Notes under the pieces: model-generated
Databases searched by the model: none
Told to the model about the DNA's origin: nothing
Seen by the model: only the letters and a program-made list of their open reading frames with translations
NCBI RefSeq assembly: GCF_014199265.1
Contig: NZ_JACIJG010000007.1
Coordinates: 124,001 to 188,000 of the forward strand
Source: Brucella daejeonensis
GTDB lineage: Bacteria > Pseudomonadota > Alphaproteobacteria > Rhizobiales > Rhizobiaceae
Length of the DNA stretch: 64,000 nucleotides
Direction of reading: 5' to 3'
Part shown: one piece after another, positions 11,465-20,770 of the stretch
Layout: every line of letters starts with the position of its first letter
Numbering within the stretch: the stretch's first letter is position 1
Translations under genes and position numbers: made by a program

Positions 11465-12400
11465 ATGAAACCGAGAGATATCGCGACCTATATTTTCCTC
11501 GCCGTGGCCTGGGGGCTTTCGTTCCTCGTGGTCTTGCGGGTGGTAGGGGCGTTCGGCTGGGCTGGCGCGGTGGCCTTCCGTTGCTTCATCGCAGCCGGGA
11601 CCCTTTTCGCAATAGCGAAGCTGTCCCGGAGAAAACTCGATTTTCATGCGGGCTGGAAGCCGTTCGCCATTGTCGGCGCGACCACCGTTGCAGGCCAGCT
11701 CATCGGTCTCTCCTACGGCACGCCGCTGATCGGAACGGCGATGGCGGCGATCTGCGTGGCCTCCATTCCGCTTTTCTCCATGGTGATCAGCCAGCTCTGG
11801 GGTCTTGAACGCATCACTTCGCGCGGGCTCGTCGGACTTCTGCTCGGCGTGACGGGTATCGTGTGCCTCGTCGGCTTTCCCGCAGTTGCGGTTACTCCCG
11901 CCTTCGTGATGGGCTGCATCGCCGTTCTCTTTTCCTGCTTCTCAGCAGCCTTCGGCAGCAATTATGCGAGCCGCCGCCTGTCCGGAACCGGATCGTGGGA
12001 AACGACCATCGGCGCTTTTGTCTTCGGCGGCGTTCTGACCTTGCCCTTGATCCTTGCCGTTCCCGTTCCAGCCATGCCCGGATCGGGTGACTTCGCGTTT
12101 CTTCTCATTTCCGCCTGCATCATGAGCGCCCTCACCTATGTGCTCTATTTCAGGCTGGTGGGTAATGTCGGCCCGACGAAAGCCATCAGCGTCGAATTTG
12201 TCGTGACGGTCATAGCCGTTCTGGTCGGGGCGGTTTTCCTCAAGGAACAGTTGTCGGTCATACAGTTCGCCGGAGCGGCCATCATCATTACCGGCTGTGC
12301 ACTGGTCCTGAGCGCGCGTCCCGCGCTGCCAGACATACTCCCCGAGCCTGAAGTTGCGGCGGAGCCGACGACGGGCGCTCTCAAATCCGATCCGCTTTGA
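11465..12400 (+). CDS. EamA/DMT-superfamily membrane transporter
   Basis: The 311-residue protein has about ten hydrophobic segments arranged as two EamA repeats, with the typical opening DIATYIFLAVAWGLSFLVVLRVV and the late stretch VGPTKAISVEFVVTVIAVLVGAVFLKEQL. Members export amino acids, nucleobases or other metabolites. The substrate is unknown. The next operon is pyrimidine catabolism, but nothing in the sequence ties them functionally. Confidence 0.85.
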   Translation: MKPRDIATYIFLAVAWGLSFLVVLRVVGAFGWAGAVAFRCFIAAGTLFAIAKLSRRKLDFHAGWKPFAIVGATTVAGQLIGLSYGTPLIGTAMAAICVASIPLFSMVISQLWGLERITSRGLVGLLLGVTGIVCLVGFPAVAVTPAFVMGCIAVLFSCFSAAFGSNYASRRLSGTGSWETTIGAFVFGGVLTLPLILAVPVPAMPGSGDFAFLLISACIMSALTYVLYFRLVGNVGPTKAISVEFVVTVIAVLVGAVFLKEQLSVIQFAGAAIIITGCALVLSARPALPDILPEPEVAAEPTTGALKSDPL

Positions 12401-12465
12401 TCTTTTCCCTACTCTGATCTTTCATGCGGCCAAAGGCTCTCTCACAAGAGGCTTGCGCTCCATAA

Positions 12466-12481
12466 TTGACCAGATGATAAA
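12466..12481. promoter_or_regulatory. RutR-box-like operator upstream of preT
   Basis: TTGACCAGATGATAAA agrees with the known RutR palindrome TTGACCAnnTGGTCAA at 12 of 14 specified positions. A second, weaker half-site (TTGACCTTCTGTGAAA) starts at 12486. Both lie 120-155 bp upstream of preT, and rutR itself is a few kilobases away. Confidence 0.6.
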
Positions 12482-12619
12482 AAATTTGACCTTCTGTGAA
12501 AATCTGTCATCCTGTCATGAACGGGTGTCACGCGACGGCAAGATCGCAGCCCGGAACATAGTTGCGGCGCGCAAAGGGAACCCGCGCCGAAACGCAAGCA
12601 AAAATGGGAGATGCGATCG

Positions 12620-14113
12620 ATGAGATCAGCAGAGAATCCGCCTATTGATGCAGTCGACAATCCGGGACACGCAAACGGACCCGATATCCGTGGGGCACGG
12701 CTTGAGAAGGCCGATTATGCCCATGTTTTCGACGATCTGCATCCGCCGCTTACCAGACATGAAGCCCTTGTCGAATCCGACCGCTGCTATTTCTGTTATG
12801 ACGCGCCATGCATGAATGCCTGCCCGACGGGCATCGACATTCCGATGTTCATCCGGCAGATCAATGCGGGCAATCCGGTCGGAGCCGCGAAGACCATCCT
12901 TTCGGAAAACATTCTCGGCGGCATGTGCGCGCGCGTCTGTCCAACGGAAACGCTCTGCGAGGAAGTATGCGTTCGCGAAACCGCGGAAGGCAAACCGGTC
13001 AAGATCGGTGAATTGCAGCGCTATGCCACCGACGTGCTGATGGAAACGGGCAATCACCCGTTCAGGCGCGCACCTGAAACGGGAAAGCATATCGCCATCG
13101 TCGGCGCAGGCCCGGCAGGCATATCCGCCGCGCATCGCCTTGCGATGCTCGGCCATCAAGTGACGATTTTTGAAGCCCGCGCAAAGGGCGGCGGCCTCAA
13201 CGAATACGGGATCGCGGCCTATAAGACGGTCGACGATTTTGCGCAGCGCGAACTGGAATTCGTGCTGAAAATCGGCGCGATCAATATCGAATACAACCAG
13301 ACGCTCGGTCAGGACATCACCATCGAAGCGCTGAAAGCCGGCTACGATGCCGTTTTCCTCGGCATGGGTATGCCGGGCGTGAACGGTCTGGGGCTTGAAG
13401 GCGAAGAAGCTCCGAATGTGATCGATGCGGTCGATTATATTGCCGGTCTCCGGCAGGCGAAGGACCTCTCCGCCCTTCCGGTCGGACGCAACGTCATCGT
13501 CATCGGCGGCGGCATGACGGCGGTGGACGTCGCCATCCAGACCAAGAAACTCGGCGCTGAAAACGTCACCATCGTCTATCGTCGCGGGCAGGAAAGCATG
13601 AATGCCAGCCTGTATGAACAGGAACTGGCGCAAGTCCACGGAGTCGTCATCCGTCATTGGCTGCAACCCCACGCGCTTCAGGAAAATGCTGACGGAACGG
13701 TCGGTTCTGTGGTCTTCGAATATACCGCGACGGACGGCGGCAAACTGTCCGGCACCGGCGAATATCTGTCGCTGGAGGCCGATCAGCTGTTCAAGGCCAT
13801 CGGGCAGAAGTTCGAGCCGGAACCGCTCGCAGGGTCGGGTATCGGCCTTTCAAGAGGGCGCATCAGCGTTGACGCGGACCGTCGCACATCCGTTGAGGGC
13901 ATATGGGCGGGGGGCGACTGCGTTACGGGCGGCAAGGATCTGACCGTCGCATCGGTGGAAGACGGCAAGATTGCCGCGAAATCCATTCATGCGACACTGA
14001 CCGGTCGCCCCGAAGCAATCGAGGGCTTTGCCGATGCGGTGCTTTCAGGCGGCGCTCTCCACGCACCCGCTTCGCGTGACCGCAGCGTTCATCTGGGGCA
14101 GGAACAGGGTTGA
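12620..14113 (+). CDS. preT: NAD-dependent dihydropyrimidine dehydrogenase subunit PreT
   Basis: This flavin/iron-sulfur subunit passes electrons from NAD(P)H to PreA for reduction of uracil and thymine. An N-terminal domain carries Cys clusters (CYFCYDAPCMNACPTG, then CARVCPTETLCEEVC). An FAD site (HIAIVGAGPAGISAAHR, near residue 155) and a pyridine-nucleotide site (NVIVIGGGMTAVDVA, near residue 295) follow. I prefer the ATG at 12620 because GGGAG lies at a normal distance; 12611 has none. It is 497 residues and sits 12 bp before preA, so the two are co-transcribed behind RutR-like boxes. Confidence 0.93.
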   Translation: MRSAENPPIDAVDNPGHANGPDIRGARLEKADYAHVFDDLHPPLTRHEALVESDRCYFCYDAPCMNACPTGIDIPMFIRQINAGNPVGAAKTILSENILGGMCARVCPTETLCEEVCVRETAEGKPVKIGELQRYATDVLMETGNHPFRRAPETGKHIAIVGAGPAGISAAHRLAMLGHQVTIFEARAKGGGLNEYGIAAYKTVDDFAQRELEFVLKIGAINIEYNQTLGQDITIEALKAGYDAVFLGMGMPGVNGLGLEGEEAPNVIDAVDYIAGLRQAKDLSALPVGRNVIVIGGGMTAVDVAIQTKKLGAENVTIVYRRGQESMNASLYEQELAQVHGVVIRHWLQPHALQENADGTVGSVVFEYTATDGGKLSGTGEYLSLEADQLFKAIGQKFEPEPLAGSGIGLSRGRISVDADRRTSVEGIWAGGDCVTGGKDLTVASVEDGKIAAKSIHATLTGRPEAIEGFADAVLSGGALHAPASRDRSVHLGQEQG

Positions 14114-14125
14114 GGAGATTTAAAA

Positions 14126-15436
14126 ATGGCTGATCTTTCGACGAATTTCCTCGGCATCAAATCGCCTAATCCCTTCTGGCTGGCATCCGCTCCGCCAACC
14201 GACAAGGCCTATAATGTCGAGCGGGCCTTCAAGGCCGGCTGGGGCGGCGTGGTCTGGAAGACGCTCGGCGCGGAAGGCCCGCCGGTGGTCAATGTCAACG
14301 GTCCGCGCTATGGCGCGATCCATGGCGCAGACCGGCGGCTGCTCGGCCTCAACAATATCGAGCTGATCACCGACCGGCCGCTGGAAGTGAACCTGCGCGA
14401 AATGAAGGAAGTGAAGATGCGCTGGCCCGACCGCGCATTGATCGCTTCGATCATGGTGCCATGCGAAGAAGAAGCGTGGAAAGCGATCCTGCCTCTGGTG
14501 GAAGAAACCGGCGCCGACGGCATCGAACTGAACTTCGGCTGTCCGCATGGCATGAGCGAACGCGGCATGGGCGCGGCGGTGGGCCAAGTGCCGGAATATG
14601 TCGGCATGGTCGTCAAATGGTGCAAGCAATATAGCCGTATGCCGGTCATCACCAAGCTGACGCCGAACATCACCGATATCCGCAAGCCCGCTCGCGCGGC
14701 TTTTGCCAACGGCACCGACGCAGTGTCATTGATCAATACGATCAATTCCATCGTGTCGGTCGATCTCGACAATATGTCGCCGGTTCCGTCCATCGACGGG
14801 CGCGGCAGTCATGGTGGCTATTGCGGTCCGGCGGTCAAGCCGATTGCGCTCAACATGGCCGCGGAAATCGCCCGCGACCCCGAAACGCCGGGCCTGCCGA
14901 TTTCAGGCATCGGCGGCATCACCACATGGCGGGACGCGGCGGAGTTTATCGCACTCGGCTGCGGCACGGTTCAGGTCTGCACGGCTGCCATGACCTATGG
15001 CTTCAAGGTCGTGCAGGAAATGATCGACGGCCTGTCCGACTGGATGGACAGCAAGGGCTATCGCACCCTGGACGACTTTCAGGGCCGCGCAGTCGGTCAG
15101 GTCAGCGACTGGCAGTATCTCAACCTCAATTATGTCACCAAGGCGCGCATCGATCAGGATCTCTGCATCAAATGCGGACGCTGCCACATCGCCTGCGAGG
15201 ACACCTCGCACCAGGCAATCACCAATCTGGTCAATGGCGCGCGGCATTTCGAGGTGATCGACGAGGAATGCGTCGGCTGCAATCTCTGCGTCAATGTCTG
15301 CCCTGTCGAGGACTGCATCACCATGGAGCAGATCGTCGGCTTCGATCCTCGCACCAAGTCGCCGATCCCGGACGAATATGCCAATTGGACAACCCACCCG
15401 AACAATCCGATGGCCGTGAAGGAAGCGGCGGAATGA
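14126..15436 (+). CDS. preA: NAD-dependent dihydropyrimidine dehydrogenase subunit PreA
   Basis: This is the catalytic FMN subunit, 436 residues, that reduces uracil and thymine to their 5,6-dihydro forms. The N-terminal two thirds are a dihydroorotate-dehydrogenase-like barrel containing the substrate stretch ELNFGCPHGMSERGMGAA with the conserved active-site Cys. The C-terminus holds two 4Fe-4S ferredoxin motifs, CIKCGRCHIAC and CVGCNLCVNVCPVEDC. A GAGGAG ribosome site precedes its ATG and a strong terminator follows. It forms the first step of the pathway completed by the hydantoinase and amidohydrolase genes downstream. Confidence 0.95.
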   Translation: MADLSTNFLGIKSPNPFWLASAPPTDKAYNVERAFKAGWGGVVWKTLGAEGPPVVNVNGPRYGAIHGADRRLLGLNNIELITDRPLEVNLREMKEVKMRWPDRALIASIMVPCEEEAWKAILPLVEETGADGIELNFGCPHGMSERGMGAAVGQVPEYVGMVVKWCKQYSRMPVITKLTPNITDIRKPARAAFANGTDAVSLINTINSIVSVDLDNMSPVPSIDGRGSHGGYCGPAVKPIALNMAAEIARDPETPGLPISGIGGITTWRDAAEFIALGCGTVQVCTAAMTYGFKVVQEMIDGLSDWMDSKGYRTLDDFQGRAVGQVSDWQYLNLNYVTKARIDQDLCIKCGRCHIACEDTSHQAITNLVNGARHFEVIDEECVGCNLCVNVCPVEDCITMEQIVGFDPRTKSPIPDEYANWTTHPNNPMAVKEAAE

Positions 15437-15441
15437 GAGCA

Positions 15442-15467
15442 AACGCCGGGCAGTGCCCGGCGTTTTC
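15442..15467 (+). terminator. Rho-independent terminator after preA
   Basis: Ten-bp arms AACGCCGGGC and GCCCGGCGTT with a 3-base loop are followed by TTTTC. It closes the preT-preA operon. Confidence 0.8.
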
Positions 15468-15493
15468 ATATGGTGACGCGGAGATTCTGGACG

Positions 15494-16528
15494 TCAAGAT
15501 GACGAAACAAGGCCCTCGGAGCGCAGGGCCTGCCAGAATTCATCGGGGATCGCCTGTTCGAACCAGGTCACATTCTGCCTGATCTGCTCCGGCGAGCGGA
15601 CACCGATCAGAACGGAACTGACCGCCGGGTGCATCATCGGAAACTGCATGGCGGCAGCGGCAAGCCGCACATCGAACTGATCGCAAATATCATGCAGGCG
15701 ATTGGTGCGCTCGATGATTTCGGCGGGCGCGTCGGCATAGTCGAATTTCTGCTCGCTGCCTCTTGGCGCCGCCAGAATGCCGGAATTGAACACACCTGCG
15801 ATGACAAGCGCCATGCCGCGCTTCTGTGCAAGCGGCAGGAACTCCCTTTCGGAAACCTGATCGAGCAGCGAATAGCGGCCCGCGAGAAGCGAGCAATCGA
15901 GATCGGCTTCATCGAGCGCATCGCGAATGACCTGCCATTCGTTCACGCCAAGGCCGAACCCCTTGATGTTTCCGGCCTCGCGCAGTTCGGTCAAAGCCCG
16001 AAAGCCGCCGCCCTTCGTCAGGGCATCCCAGTGATGGTCGTGTCTTTCGGCATGGGTCACGCGGCCAATGTCGTGCACATAGAGCAGATCGATTTCCGGA
16101 AAGCCGAGCCGCTGCTGGCTGTCGTCGAAACTGCGCATGATGCCGTCATAGCTGTAATCGAAAACCTCACGGAAATTGAGGCCATTGTGCCAGCCCGAAT
16201 CGAGCGGGTTTTTCGGCGGCGCGGGCGGCAGCTTGCGCCCGGCCCGCTCATTCGTCATCAGGCGCCCCACCTTGGTGGAAACGACGGCGCGTTCGGTCTT
16301 TTCGCGCAGCATGTCGCCCAGAAGATGCTCGCTGCGGCCATAGCCGTACATGGGAGCGCTGTCGAAATAGCGGATACCGCTTTCCCATGCGACATCCAGC
16401 AATGCGGTCGCGTCGGCGCGCGAAACGGGAACGTAAAGCCCGCCCAGCGGCGCGGTCCCCAAACCGAGCGCCGTCACGGCCAGACCGGTACGGCCAAGCG
16501 TCCGTTTTTCGGAAGCCTTCAATTGCAT
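15494..16528 (-). CDS. Aldo/keto reductase (pyridoxal/aldose dehydrogenase type)
   Basis: This 344-residue TIM-barrel NAD(P)H oxidoreductase has the catalytic tetrad in context: Asp in RYFDSAPMYGYGRSEHLLG with the catalytic Tyr, Lys in VVSTKVGRL, and a His in IDLLYVHDIGR. It resembles D-threo-aldose 1-dehydrogenase and pyridoxal 4-dehydrogenase relatives. The start at 16528 (MQLKASEKRTLGRTGL) has an excellent GGAGGAGAG site; longer in-frame starts do not. It is convergent with preA and separated from it by the terminator. A role in the pyrimidine pathway is not indicated. Confidence 0.85.
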   Translation of the reverse strand: MQLKASEKRTLGRTGLAVTALGLGTAPLGGLYVPVSRADATALLDVAWESGIRYFDSAPMYGYGRSEHLLGDMLREKTERAVVSTKVGRLMTNERAGRKLPPAPPKNPLDSGWHNGLNFREVFDYSYDGIMRSFDDSQQRLGFPEIDLLYVHDIGRVTHAERHDHHWDALTKGGGFRALTELREAGNIKGFGLGVNEWQVIRDALDEADLDCSLLAGRYSLLDQVSEREFLPLAQKRGMALVIAGVFNSGILAAPRGSEQKFDYADAPAEIIERTNRLHDICDQFDVRLAAAAMQFPMMHPAVSSVLIGVRSPEQIRQNVTWFEQAIPDEFWQALRSEGLVSSS

Positions 16529-16690
16529 GGGTCTCTCCTCCTTGCCGGTGCCAGACACCGTATTCCTCATCGGGCGATTGATAGGAGGAAGATCACCGAA
16601 GCGCAATCGGAAATGCCTGCACATGCGAACAGATCATTCATGTGCGAATAGAATAATCCTCGACGCAGGCTGAATGCGCGGCCAGCCAGA

Positions 16691-17089
16691 TCAGTCGTCT
16701 TTCGCGAAACGCGCCTGAATGCCTTGCGACAGGAGGGCCACGGGTCGTGTCGTTTCACCCGGCCGGTTCCATAACAATTCCTCGATCTCGCTGGATGCCA
16801 CCGGCACCTGGCCGTCCTTCAGTGTGAGATGGAACAGGTCCGCCTCGACGGTCGCGCCAACCTCGTTGGCTGCGGGCGCCGACATCCTTGCCGCGTAACG
16901 CAGCTGATCGCGGTCGATGCGAAGTCCCAGCTCTTCCTCGATCTCGCGTTCGAGACAGGTCGCCGGGTCCTCATCGTCATCGATCTTGCCGCCGGGCTGG
17001 TAAAATATCTCGCTGCCGCGCTTGCGCACGAGCAGAAAGCGTCCCGCTTCATCGCGGATGATGGCTGCTGAAATTCGAATCGTTTTCAT
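16691..17089 (-). CDS. NUDIX hydrolase
   Basis: This is a 132-residue small NUDIX protein. The box matches Gx5Ex7REUxEExGU exactly (GKIDDDEDPATCLEREIEEE followed by LGL, residues about 36-58). Such enzymes cleave nucleoside diphosphate-linked substrates, often damaged nucleotides. Its start overlaps the rutR stop by ATGA, so it is translated with the pyrimidine regulator. Pyrimidine nucleotide housekeeping is therefore possible but unproven. Confidence 0.88.
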   Translation of the reverse strand: MKTIRISAAIIRDEAGRFLLVRKRGSEIFYQPGGKIDDDEDPATCLEREIEEELGLRIDRDQLRYAARMSAPAANEVGATVEADLFHLTLKDGQVPVASSEIEELLWNRPGETTRPVALLSQGIQARFAKDD

Positions 17090-17784
17090 GATGCCGGAGT
17101 CTCGCCGCGCGGGCGGATACCGTCAAGAATGATGGTGCTGATCGCCGCAGCCGTTTCTTCGTAGAAGCCCGGAGCCTCTGCCCTTGCGCCCATGACGGCC
17201 GAGACCTGCACGGAAAAATCCGAGTAATGCTGCGTCACCGCCCAGATCGTGAAAATCAGGTGATAAGGATCGACCGGCGCGATGCGCTTTTCCGCGATCC
17301 AGCGATGAATGACTGCTGCCTTTTCATCGACAAGCTGCTTCAGATGCCCTTTCAGGAAATTCGAAATCGCCGGAGCGCCGTGCAGGATTTCATTGGCGAA
17401 CAGCCGGGAGGCCTCCGGTTTCTTCGCCGACATTTCCAGTTTCACCGCAATATAGCGCCGCAGTTCTTCAAGCGGATCGCCGTGCGGATCGATATGCTCG
17501 AAAGGTTCAAGCCAGGTGGCGAGCGTGTCTTCCAGCACCGTCACGTAGATGTTCTGCTTGCGCGGAAAATAATAGAGCAGGTTCGGTTTCGACATGCCCG
17601 CCTTCCCGGCGATCTGGTCCACCGTCGAGCCCCGGAAGCCGTAAGCCGAGAAAACCTCCAGCGCAGCATCCAGAATAAGCCGGCGATTGATGCCCTGAAT
17701 CCGGGTTCCGCCTTCCGGCCTTTCGGTCTGCGTCTTCTCGTTTTCAGAATGATCGGCCCGTGTGTCTGAAGGGGCTGTGGTCAT
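17086..17784 (-). CDS. rutR: RutR-like TetR-family pyrimidine regulator
   Basis: This 232-residue regulator has the RutR-type TetR domain (INRRLILDAALEVFSAYGFRG, then AGKAGMSKPNLLYYFPRKQNIY) and the YcdC-like ligand domain (ISNFLKGHLKQLVDEKAA, LIFTIWAVTQHYSDF). In characterised relatives uracil or thymine releases it from TTGACCA-type boxes. Such boxes lie just upstream of the divergent catabolic operon and upstream of preT, so local control is well supported. An Asp/Glu/Arg-rich N-terminal extension of about 25 residues precedes the DNA-binding domain. Confidence 0.88.
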   Translation of the reverse strand: MTTAPSDTRADHSENEKTQTERPEGGTRIQGINRRLILDAALEVFSAYGFRGSTVDQIAGKAGMSKPNLLYYFPRKQNIYVTVLEDTLATWLEPFEHIDPHGDPLEELRRYIAVKLEMSAKKPEASRLFANEILHGAPAISNFLKGHLKQLVDEKAAVIHRWIAEKRIAPVDPYHLIFTIWAVTQHYSDFSVQVSAVMGARAEAPGFYEETAAAISTIILDGIRPRGETPAS

Positions 17785-17856
17785 TTGACACCTTTCGGCA
17801 GTGTAGAATTCTCCAAAAGCGCTTGACCATATTCAAACGCTCTTCTAGCCTGCAAT

Positions 17857-17872
17857 TTGACCAACTAGTCAA
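17857..17872. promoter_or_regulatory. RutR box upstream of the pyrimidine operon
   Basis: TTGACCAACTAGTCAA matches 13 of the 14 specified positions of the RutR palindrome. A further TTGACCATATTCAA lies at 17823. They are located in the rutR/amidohydrolase divergent region, so they could control both. Confidence 0.75.
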
Positions 17873-18003
17873 GTTTTTGTCCGCAAGGCAAGAATATTGT
17901 GGCCAGAGAGCCGGGTCACGGGAACATTATTAGCGGGTGGATACGGGCTGAAGATATACTGGCCCGGATCTGGAAACGCGTACAGAATGCGGAGGCAGAG
18001 TGC

Positions 18004-19251
18004 ATGGTGCTCACCAGCAATCTCAGAGTCAATGGCGACCGTTTGTGGGACAGCCTTATGGACATGGCCCGGATCGGTCCCGGCGTGCGCGGCGGCAATA
18101 ACCGCCAGACCCTGACCGACGAGGACGGTGAAGGTCGCAAACTGTTTCAGAGCTGGTGCGAAAAAGCCGGTCTCTCCATGGGTGTGGACACCATGGGCAA
18201 TATGTTTTTCACCCGCCCCGGCGAAGATGCGGATGCCGATCCCGTCTATATGGGCAGCCATCTCGACACGCAGCCGACCGGCGGCAAGTTCGACGGTGTG
18301 CTGGGCGTGCTGGGCGGGCTGGAAGTCATGCGTTCGCTGAACGACATGAACATCAGGACCAAACGCCCCATCGTCGTGGTCAACTGGACCAATGAGGAAG
18401 GTACGCGCTTCGCGCCCGCCATGCTGGCATCCGGCGTATTCGCGGGCGTGCTGGAGCAGGAATGGGCTTACGAGCGCACCGACGCCAAGGGCAAAAAGTT
18501 CGGCGACGAGCTGGAACGCATCGGCTGGAAGGGCGACGAGCCGGTCGGCAAACGCAAAATCCATGCGATGTTCGAGCTTCATATCGAACAGGGTCCGATC
18601 CTCGAAGCGGAACACAAGGATATCGGTGTCGTCACCCATGGGCAGGGCCTCTGGTGGCTACAGGTGACACTGACCGGCAAGGAAGCCCATACGGGCTCCA
18701 CGCCGATGAAGATGCGCAAGAACGCAAGCCTCGGCCTCGGCAGGATGCTGCAACTTGTCAACGGGATCGCCATGGCGCACCAGCCCGACGCAGTCGGCGG
18801 CGTGGGCCATATCGACGTCTCGCCCAATTCACGCAACGTACTTCCGGGCCAGATCGTGTTCACGGTCGATTTCCGCTCGCCCAGTCAGGCAACGCTCGAC
18901 GGCATGAAGGCGCGTTTCGAGGCGGAAGCGCCGAAAATCGCGGAGGAACTGGGGATTGGCATCGAGATCGAGGTGGCCGGTCATTTTGATCCCGTGACCT
19001 TCGATACGGGCTGCGTGGAAGCGATCAGCAATGCGGCGGAACGGCTCGGCTACAGCCACCGCAACATCGTTTCGGGCGCCGGGCACGATGCGTGCTGGGT
19101 CAATCGCGTGGCGCCGACCGCGATGATCATGTGCCCCTGCGTGGACGGGCTGAGCCACAATGAAGACGAAGACATTTCGAAGGAATGGGCGTCGGCGGGA
19201 ACCGACGTGCTTCTACATGCAGTATTGGAGACCGCTGAAATTGTAAGTTGA
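18004..19251 (+). CDS. Zn-dependent N-carbamoyl-beta-alanine/N-carbamoyl-amino-acid amidohydrolase (M20 family)
   Basis: This enzyme performs the last reductive step: hydrolysis of N-carbamoyl-beta-alanine to beta-alanine, CO2 and ammonia. It is 415 residues with the metal ligands in order: His/Asp in YMGSHLDTQPTGGKFDG, Glu pair in NEEGTRFAP, His in FELHIEQGP, and a late His in DGLSHNEDE, plus GAGHDA. The start at 18004 (MVLTSNLRVN) has a GGAGG site 8 bp upstream; the open frame back to 17899 overlaps the regulatory region. It is the first gene of the catabolic-transport operon. The symbol pydC or hyuC would be used in various systems. Confidence 0.9.
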   Translation: MVLTSNLRVNGDRLWDSLMDMARIGPGVRGGNNRQTLTDEDGEGRKLFQSWCEKAGLSMGVDTMGNMFFTRPGEDADADPVYMGSHLDTQPTGGKFDGVLGVLGGLEVMRSLNDMNIRTKRPIVVVNWTNEEGTRFAPAMLASGVFAGVLEQEWAYERTDAKGKKFGDELERIGWKGDEPVGKRKIHAMFELHIEQGPILEAEHKDIGVVTHGQGLWWLQVTLTGKEAHTGSTPMKMRKNASLGLGRMLQLVNGIAMAHQPDAVGGVGHIDVSPNSRNVLPGQIVFTVDFRSPSQATLDGMKARFEAEAPKIAEELGIGIEIEVAGHFDPVTFDTGCVEAISNAAERLGYSHRNIVSGAGHDACWVNRVAPTAMIMCPCVDGLSHNEDEDISKEWASAGTDVLLHAVLETAEIVS

Positions 19252-19311
19252 TTTCGGACCTTTCCAATACTGCTACTGTTCGCAACAAAACCAAAAGGGG
19301 AACGACGAACA

Positions 19312-20766
19312 ATGGCAAAGGTCATCAAAGGCGGAACCGTCATCACGGCTGACCGCACCTTTAAAGCCGATGTTCTCATCGAAGGCGAAAAGATTGTTGC
19401 CGTCGGCGACAATCTCTCCGGCGATGAAGTGATCGATGCATCCGGCTGCTATGTCATGCCCGGCGGCATCGACCCGCACACCCATTTGCAGATGCCCTTC
19501 ATGGGCACCTATTCCTCAGACGATTTCGATACCGGCACCTCGGCAGCGCTTGCAGGCGGCACGACGATGGTGGTCGATTTCGTCCTTCCCGGCTCCGAAG
19601 GCAATCTTCTGGAGGCGCTACAGGAATGGTTCCAGAAAGCGGGCAAGGCGCGCACCGACTATTCGTTCCACATGGCCATCACCGGCTGGAACGAGCGCAC
19701 CTTCAACGAAATGGCCGAGGTGGTGAAGCGCGGCATCAACACCTTCAAGCATTTCATGGCCTACAAGGGCGCGCTGATGGTGAACGACGACGAGATGTTC
19801 GCCTCGTTCCAGCGCTGCGCGGAACTGGGTGCAATGCCGCTCGTCCATGCCGAAAACGGCGATATCGTCGCACATTTGCAGGAAAAGCTGCTGGCCGAGG
19901 GCAATGACGGGCCGGAGGCCCATGCCTATTCCCGCCCACCGGAAGTAGAAGGCGAAGCCACCAATCGCGCCATCATGATCGCCGATCAGGCGGGCGTGCC
20001 GCTTTACGTGGTGCATGTTTCCTGCGAGCAGAGCCACGAAGCTATCCGCCGCGCGCGCCAGAAAGGGATGCGGGTTTTCGGCGAACCGCTGATCCAGCAT
20101 CTGACGCTCGACGAAAGCGAATATCACAATCGCGACTGGGACTATGCCGCGCGGCGCGTGATGTCGCCGCCATTTCGCGACCAGCGCAATCAGGACAGCC
20201 TTTGGGCCGGGCTGGCAGCCGGAAGCCTGCAATGCGTCGCAACGGACCACTGCGCCTTCACGACCGAACAGAAACGCCACGGCATGGGCAATTTCACCAA
20301 AATCCCGAACGGAACCGGAGGGCTTGAAGAGCGGATGCCGGTATTGTGGTCGCGCGGTGTGCGAACGGGACGTCTCACGCCGAACGAATTCGTGGCGGTC
20401 ACGTCCACCAACATCGCCAAGATTCTCAACATCTATCCGCAAAAGGGGGCGATACTGCCCGGCGCCGACGCGGACCTCGTCATATGGGACCCGGAAGCGA
20501 CCAAAAAGGTTTCGGCCAAAACCCAGCATTCCTCCATCGATTACAATGTGTTCGAGGGGTTCGAGCTGAAGGGGCTTCCGGTCATGACGCTTTCACGCGG
20601 GCGGGTCGCCTTCAAGGAAGGCCATGTCACAGCGGAACCGGGCGACGGGCGCTTCGTCGAGCGCGAGCCGAACGGCGCGGTCAACCGTGCGCTGTCGCAA
20701 TGGAAGGAAGTCGTCGCGCCTCGCAAGGTGGAGCGCAGCGCCGAACATATGCCGATAGGAGTCTGA
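19312..20766 (+). CDS. hydA: Dihydropyrimidinase / D-hydantoinase
   Basis: It opens the dihydrouracil/dihydrothymine ring to the N-carbamoyl amino acid. The 484-residue amidohydrolase shows the binuclear metal centre: HxH in GGIDPHTHLQMPFMG, the carboxylated Lys in INTFKHFMAYKGALMV, His residues in PLVHAENGD and YVVHVSC, and Asp in CVATDHCAF. The family-typical IYPQKGAILPGADADLVIWD follows. It lies 60 bp after the amidohydrolase and just before the importer ATPase, which makes a contiguous uptake-and-degradation operon. Confidence 0.94.
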   Translation: MAKVIKGGTVITADRTFKADVLIEGEKIVAVGDNLSGDEVIDASGCYVMPGGIDPHTHLQMPFMGTYSSDDFDTGTSAALAGGTTMVVDFVLPGSEGNLLEALQEWFQKAGKARTDYSFHMAITGWNERTFNEMAEVVKRGINTFKHFMAYKGALMVNDDEMFASFQRCAELGAMPLVHAENGDIVAHLQEKLLAEGNDGPEAHAYSRPPEVEGEATNRAIMIADQAGVPLYVVHVSCEQSHEAIRRARQKGMRVFGEPLIQHLTLDESEYHNRDWDYAARRVMSPPFRDQRNQDSLWAGLAAGSLQCVATDHCAFTTEQKRHGMGNFTKIPNGTGGLEERMPVLWSRGVRTGRLTPNEFVAVTSTNIAKILNIYPQKGAILPGADADLVIWDPEATKKVSAKTQHSSIDYNVFEGFELKGLPVMTLSRGRVAFKEGHVTAEPGDGRFVEREPNGAVNRALSQWKEVVAPRKVERSAEHMPIGV

Positions 20767-20770
20767 CGAA

